NCBI RefSeq assembly: GCF_002266285.1
Contig: NZ_NPMS01000003.1
Location: 292,744 to 356,743, forward strand
DNA length: 64,000 nt
Origin: Virgibacillus indicus
GTDB lineage: Bacteria; Bacillota; Bacilli; Bacillales; Amphibacillaceae
Direction: 5' to 3'
Shown here: positions 62,221 to 64,000 of the stretch, piece by piece
How the letters are laid out: the number at the start of each line of letters is the position of its first letter
How positions within the stretch are numbered: position 1 is the stretch's first letter
The notes under the pieces: generated by a model
Databases searched by the model: none
What the model was told of the DNA's origin: nothing
Seen by the model: only the letters and a program-made list of their open reading frames with translations
Translations under genes and position numbers: made by a program

Positions 62221-62311
62221 GGAGAAGTACTCAAGTGGCTGAAGAGGCGCCCCTGCTAAGGGTGTAGGTCGTGAAAACGGCGCGAGGGTTCAAATCCCTC
62301 CTTCTCCGCCA
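62221..62311 (+). tRNA. tRNA-Ser (GCT)
   Basis: Class II tRNA with long variable arm; anticodon GCT in CTGCTAA, GGAGAAG/CTTCTCC acceptor, encoded GCCA end. Confidence 0.96.
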
Positions 62312-62320
62312 TTTTTTTAT

Positions 62321-62392
62321 GGCCCGTTGGTCAAGCGGTTAAGACACCGCCCTTTCACGGCGGTAACACGGGTTCGAATCCCGTACGGGTCA
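62321..62392 (+). tRNA. tRNA-Glu (TTC)
   Basis: Anticodon TTC in CTTTCAC, acceptor GGCCCGT/ACGGGTC; CCA not encoded. Confidence 0.96.
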
Positions 62393-62422
62393 TCTTTCTT
62401 AATGAGAAAATAAAATAGGTTT

Positions 62423-62499
62423 GGTCCGGTAGTTCAGTTGGTTAGAATGCCTGCCTGTCACGCAGGAGGTCGCGGGTTCGAGTCCCGTCCGGACCGCCA
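62423..62499 (+). tRNA. tRNA-Asp (GTC)
   Basis: Anticodon GTC in CTGTCAC, acceptor GGTCCGG/CCGGACC, encoded CCA. Confidence 0.97.
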
Positions 62500-62503
62500 T
62501 TGT

Positions 62504-62578
62504 TGGGCTGTAGCCAAGCGGTAAGGCATCGGGTTTTGATCCCGTGTACCCTAGGTTCGAATCCTAGTAGCCCAGCCA
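62504..62578 (+). tRNA. tRNA-Gln (TTG)
   Basis: Anticodon TTG in TTTTGAT, acceptor TGGGCTG/TAGCCCA, encoded CCA. Confidence 0.96.
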
Positions 62579-62655
62579 TTTTTTATTTTTGGGAAGAAAT
62601 TTTCTTCTGTAAAGTTTTATACTTAAAAAATATACAAGTGTATTGAATCTATAAT

Positions 62656-62681
62656 GAACCAATAGCTTAGCCGGTATAACA
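62656..62681 (+). pseudogene. Degenerate tRNA-Lys-like 5' fragment
   Basis: GAACCAATAGCTTAGCCGG aligns with the first 19 bases of the intact tRNA-Lys at 62889 (GAGCCATTAGCTCAGCCGG), then similarity fades before the anticodon arm. No 3' half follows; about 208 bases of other sequence separate it from the intact gene. Confidence 0.65.
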
Positions 62682-62697
62682 ACGAACATTACTTCTG

Positions 62698-62758
62698 CCG
62701 AATAAGCTGCGAGTAACCTCGAAGCACCAATCAACTTTGAATAAACTAGAAGATGTAG
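62698..62758 (+). repeat. Repeat following the tRNA-Lys fragment (unit A1; weaker second unit A2 to 62855)
   Basis: Starts CCGAATAAGCTGCGAGT and ends CTAGAAGATGTA. About 44 of 62 positions match the sequence behind the tRNA-Gly fragment (63505-63567), with one gap. A second, weaker relative follows (TCGAATATGCTGCAGG, 62781, to AGATGTA near 62853). Confidence 0.62.
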
Positions 62759-62888
62759 AGGTAACTAGCCGTCGGCAACATCGAATATGCTGCAGGCTTG
62801 CGAGAAGTGCGGCTTCACTGATATTGCTTGCAACACGACGAGCATCCAGATGTACACTCTTTAAAAATATAGAACACTCATCAAACAT

Positions 62889-62964
62889 GAGCCATTAGCT
62901 CAGCCGGCAGAGCATCTGACTTTTAATCAGAGGGTCGGAGGTTCGAATCCTCCATGGCTCACCA
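62889..62964 (+). tRNA. tRNA-Lys (TTT)
   Basis: Anticodon TTT in CTTTTAA, acceptor GAGCCAT/ATGGCTC, encoded CCA. Confidence 0.97.
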
Positions 62965-62976
62965 TTTTCTTTATAT

Positions 62977-63058
62977 GCGGATGTGGCGGAACTGGCAGAC
63001 GCGCTAGACCCAGGATCTAGTGCCTTCGGGCGTGGGGGTTCGACTCCCTTCATCCGCA
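62977..63058 (+). tRNA. tRNA-Leu (CAG), loop position 33 is C
   Basis: Class II tRNA, acceptor GCGGATG/CATCCGC, CCA not encoded. Anticodon stem CTAGA/TCTAG closes the loop CCCAGGA, giving anticodon CAG with C instead of the near-universal U at position 33. Confidence 0.93.
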
Positions 63059-63124
63059 TAATGATTGCTGTGATTTCCTGCAGCAATTTCTTTTTCTCTT
63101 GAATCAAGCTGAATTTATAACAAT

Positions 63125-63207
<83 letters not shown>

Positions 63208-63219
63208 CTCAAAAAAAGT

Positions 63220-63248
63220 TTGCGATAGTTAATGAAGTATGTTATATT
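63220..63248 (+). promoter_or_regulatory. Internal promoter of the tRNA cluster
   Basis: TTGCGA (63220-63225), 17-base spacer, TATATT (63243-63248), 19 bases upstream of tRNA-Arg. Confidence 0.7.
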
Positions 63249-63266
63249 TAAAAAGTTGCTTTTAAT

Positions 63267-63343
63267 GCGCCCGTAGCTCAATTGGATAGAGTGTCTGACT
63301 ACGGATCAGAAGGTTAGGGGTTCGACTCCTCTCGGGCGCGCCA
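63267..63343 (+). tRNA. tRNA-Arg (ACG)
   Basis: Anticodon ACG in CTACGGA, acceptor GCGCCCG/CGGGCGC, encoded CCA. A34 would be converted to inosine. Confidence 0.97.
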
Positions 63344-63352
63344 TTTTTTCTG

Positions 63353-63429
63353 CGGGAAGTAGCTCAGCTTGGTAGAGCACTTGGTTTGGGACCAAGGGGT
63401 CGCAGGTTCGAATCCTGTCTTCCCGACCA
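63353..63429 (+). tRNA. tRNA-Pro (TGG)
   Basis: Anticodon TGG in TTTGGGA, acceptor CGGGAAG/CTTCCCG, encoded CCA. Confidence 0.97.
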
Positions 63430-63458
63430 TTGAAATTATAAATGTTCCTATATAATAT

Positions 63459-63490
63459 GCGGTGTAGTTTAGTGGCGAAATCTCAGCCGC
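63459..63490 (+). pseudogene. Truncated tRNA-Gly 5' fragment
   Basis: GCGG-TGTAGTTTAGTGG, two changed bases, then AAATCTCAGCC: nearly identical to the first ~31 bases of the intact tRNA-Gly at 63611, up to the anticodon stem, after which the sequence is unrelated. The anticodon, T arm and 3' acceptor are missing. Confidence 0.82.
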
Positions 63491-63504
63491 GAGCAAGGCA
63501 TTCA

Positions 63505-63567
63505 CCGAATAAGCTTCGAGTTGCCCTGAAGCAGTAAGCATCCTTAATTCGCTAGTAGATGTAAGTG
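63505..63567 (+). repeat. Repeat following the tRNA-Gly fragment (unit B)
   Basis: Starts CCGAATAAGCTTCGAGT and ends CTAGTAGATGTAAGTG; related to unit A1 at 62698. Intact tRNA-Gly begins about 44 bases later. Confidence 0.65.
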
Positions 63568-63610
63568 TATGTTGTTCGGGAATATAATAAAATTACAATT
63601 CTCTTACCAT

Positions 63611-63684
63611 GCGGGTGTAGTTTAGTGGTAAAACCTCAGCCTTCCAAGCTGATGATGAGGGTTCGATTCCCTTCACCCGCTCCA
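63611..63684 (+). tRNA. tRNA-Gly (TCC)
   Basis: Anticodon TCC in CTTCCAA, acceptor GCGGGTG/CACCCGC, encoded CCA. Confidence 0.97.
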
Positions 63685-63701
63685 AAATACTTATTTATTA
63701 T

Positions 63702-63775
<74 letters not shown>

Positions 63776-63805
63776 TTTGCTTTTAAAAAAAGCAAATAAA
63801 ACATA

Positions 63806-63834
63806 TTGACATCATTTTTTCGATGTGTTATATT
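63806..63834 (+). promoter_or_regulatory. rRNA operon promoter
   Basis: TTGACA (63806-63811), 17-base spacer, TATATT (63829-63834), followed by a leader. Position after a tRNA cluster and the leader sequence support an rrn promoter. Confidence 0.88.
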
Positions 63835-64000
63835 AATTAAGTCGCCAATTTGAGGCGAAACAAAGAAATTTGCTCCTTGAAAACTGAACAAAACAACCAG
63901 TATGTCAGGAAAAACATGAACTGTTTTTTCTTTAAGAAACTCAGAAGGTAACACTTCTGAAAAGCTAAGACAATTGATGGAATTGATTGGTGTTAATTCC
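63835..64000 (+). other. Leader of an rRNA operon, 16S gene beyond the window
   Basis: Contains GCTCCTTGAAAACTGAACAA (63881-63900), the phrase typical of Bacillus/Oceanobacillus pre-16S and spacer processing regions, followed by long repeats preparing the 16S processing stem. The 16S start (GAGTTTGATC-like) is not reached. Confidence 0.8.

Noticed and set aside
62667..62888. Minus-strand frame across the tRNA-Lys remnant region
   Set aside because: Antisense to tRNA-derived sequence and repeats, no RBS; the repeats explain the open frame.

Overview
The window is a stretch of chromosome from a low-GC, endospore-type Firmicute. The gene order cshA-ydbS-ydbT-rhomboid-acpS-NNR-ydcC-ndoAI-ndoA-rsbRSTUVW-sigB-rsbX-tex-sprT is the classic Bacillus subtilis block. 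TreR-type operators, sigma-B and PhoP-type sites, TTG/GTG starts behind strong GGAGG ribosome sites and a dense tRNA/rrn cluster agree with this. Gene content and dispersed repeats suggest a halotolerant Bacillaceae of the Oceanobacillus/Virgibacillus kind; that genus-level guess is inference. No phage, insertion sequence, integrase or CRISPR array was seen.

Layout. 1-5.4 kb: 3' end of typA, a secreted sugar-dehydrogenase-like lipoprotein, a membrane protein, a metallo-beta-lactamase-fold enzyme and an SRPBCC protein. 5.5-9.9 kb: trehalose operon treP-treC-treR behind a perfect TreR-type palindrome; the PTS protein carries its own N-terminal IIA domain. 10.0-12.1 kb: arsenic resistance arsR-arsB-arsC. 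12.2-14.6 kb (minus): small membrane protein, ABC exporter pair, and a 52-residue YfhE-like gene. 14.7-17.8 kb: fatty-acid degradation operon (thiolase, 3-hydroxyacyl-CoA dehydrogenase, acyl-CoA dehydrogenase). 17.9-24.6 kb: DUF2254, CapA-like lipoprotein, PadR regulator plus membrane partner, DUF368, thioredoxin, glyoxalase-like and GNAT proteins. 24.6-29.5 kb: a two-component system of the YkoG/YkoH type followed by three tandem, secreted, double-PepSY proteins, each with an almost identically arranged promoter. 29.5-34.7 kb (minus): a PhnDCEE importer with a 5'-nucleotidase; a four-repeat PhoP-like box lies between it and the divergent lipid kinase gene. 34.9-42.6 kb: lipid kinase, EcsAB-like ABC pair, MhqR-like regulator, glutaredoxin-like protein, YppG, esterase, DegV and a drug/metabolite transporter. 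43-61.9 kb: cshA through the whole sigma-B stress module, tex, catalase and sprT. 62.1-63.8 kb: twelve tRNA genes interleaved with two tRNA 5' remnants, running into the promoter and leader of an rRNA operon whose 16S gene lies beyond the window.

How genes work together. The strongest modules are the trehalose uptake/hydrolysis operon with its local repressor, the three-step ars operon, the beta-oxidation trio, and the partner-switching cascade RsbR/S/T to RsbU to RsbV/W to sigma-B with feedback phosphatase RsbX. A sigma-B promoter is readable immediately upstream of rsbV. The MazEF-type pair ndoAI-ndoA precedes the stress module as in B. subtilis, but the alanine racemase gene usually found before it is missing.

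Most unusual signals. (1) Several intergenic gaps contain arrays with a conserved ~10-base core recurring every 20-21 bases, in three unrelated core families. (2) Three tandem PepSY genes have regulator-like direct repeats exactly 31 bases from their -10 boxes. (3) Two truncated tRNA 5' halves in the tRNA cluster are each followed by related ~63-base sequences. These are candidates for undescribed elements and are argued in the findings.
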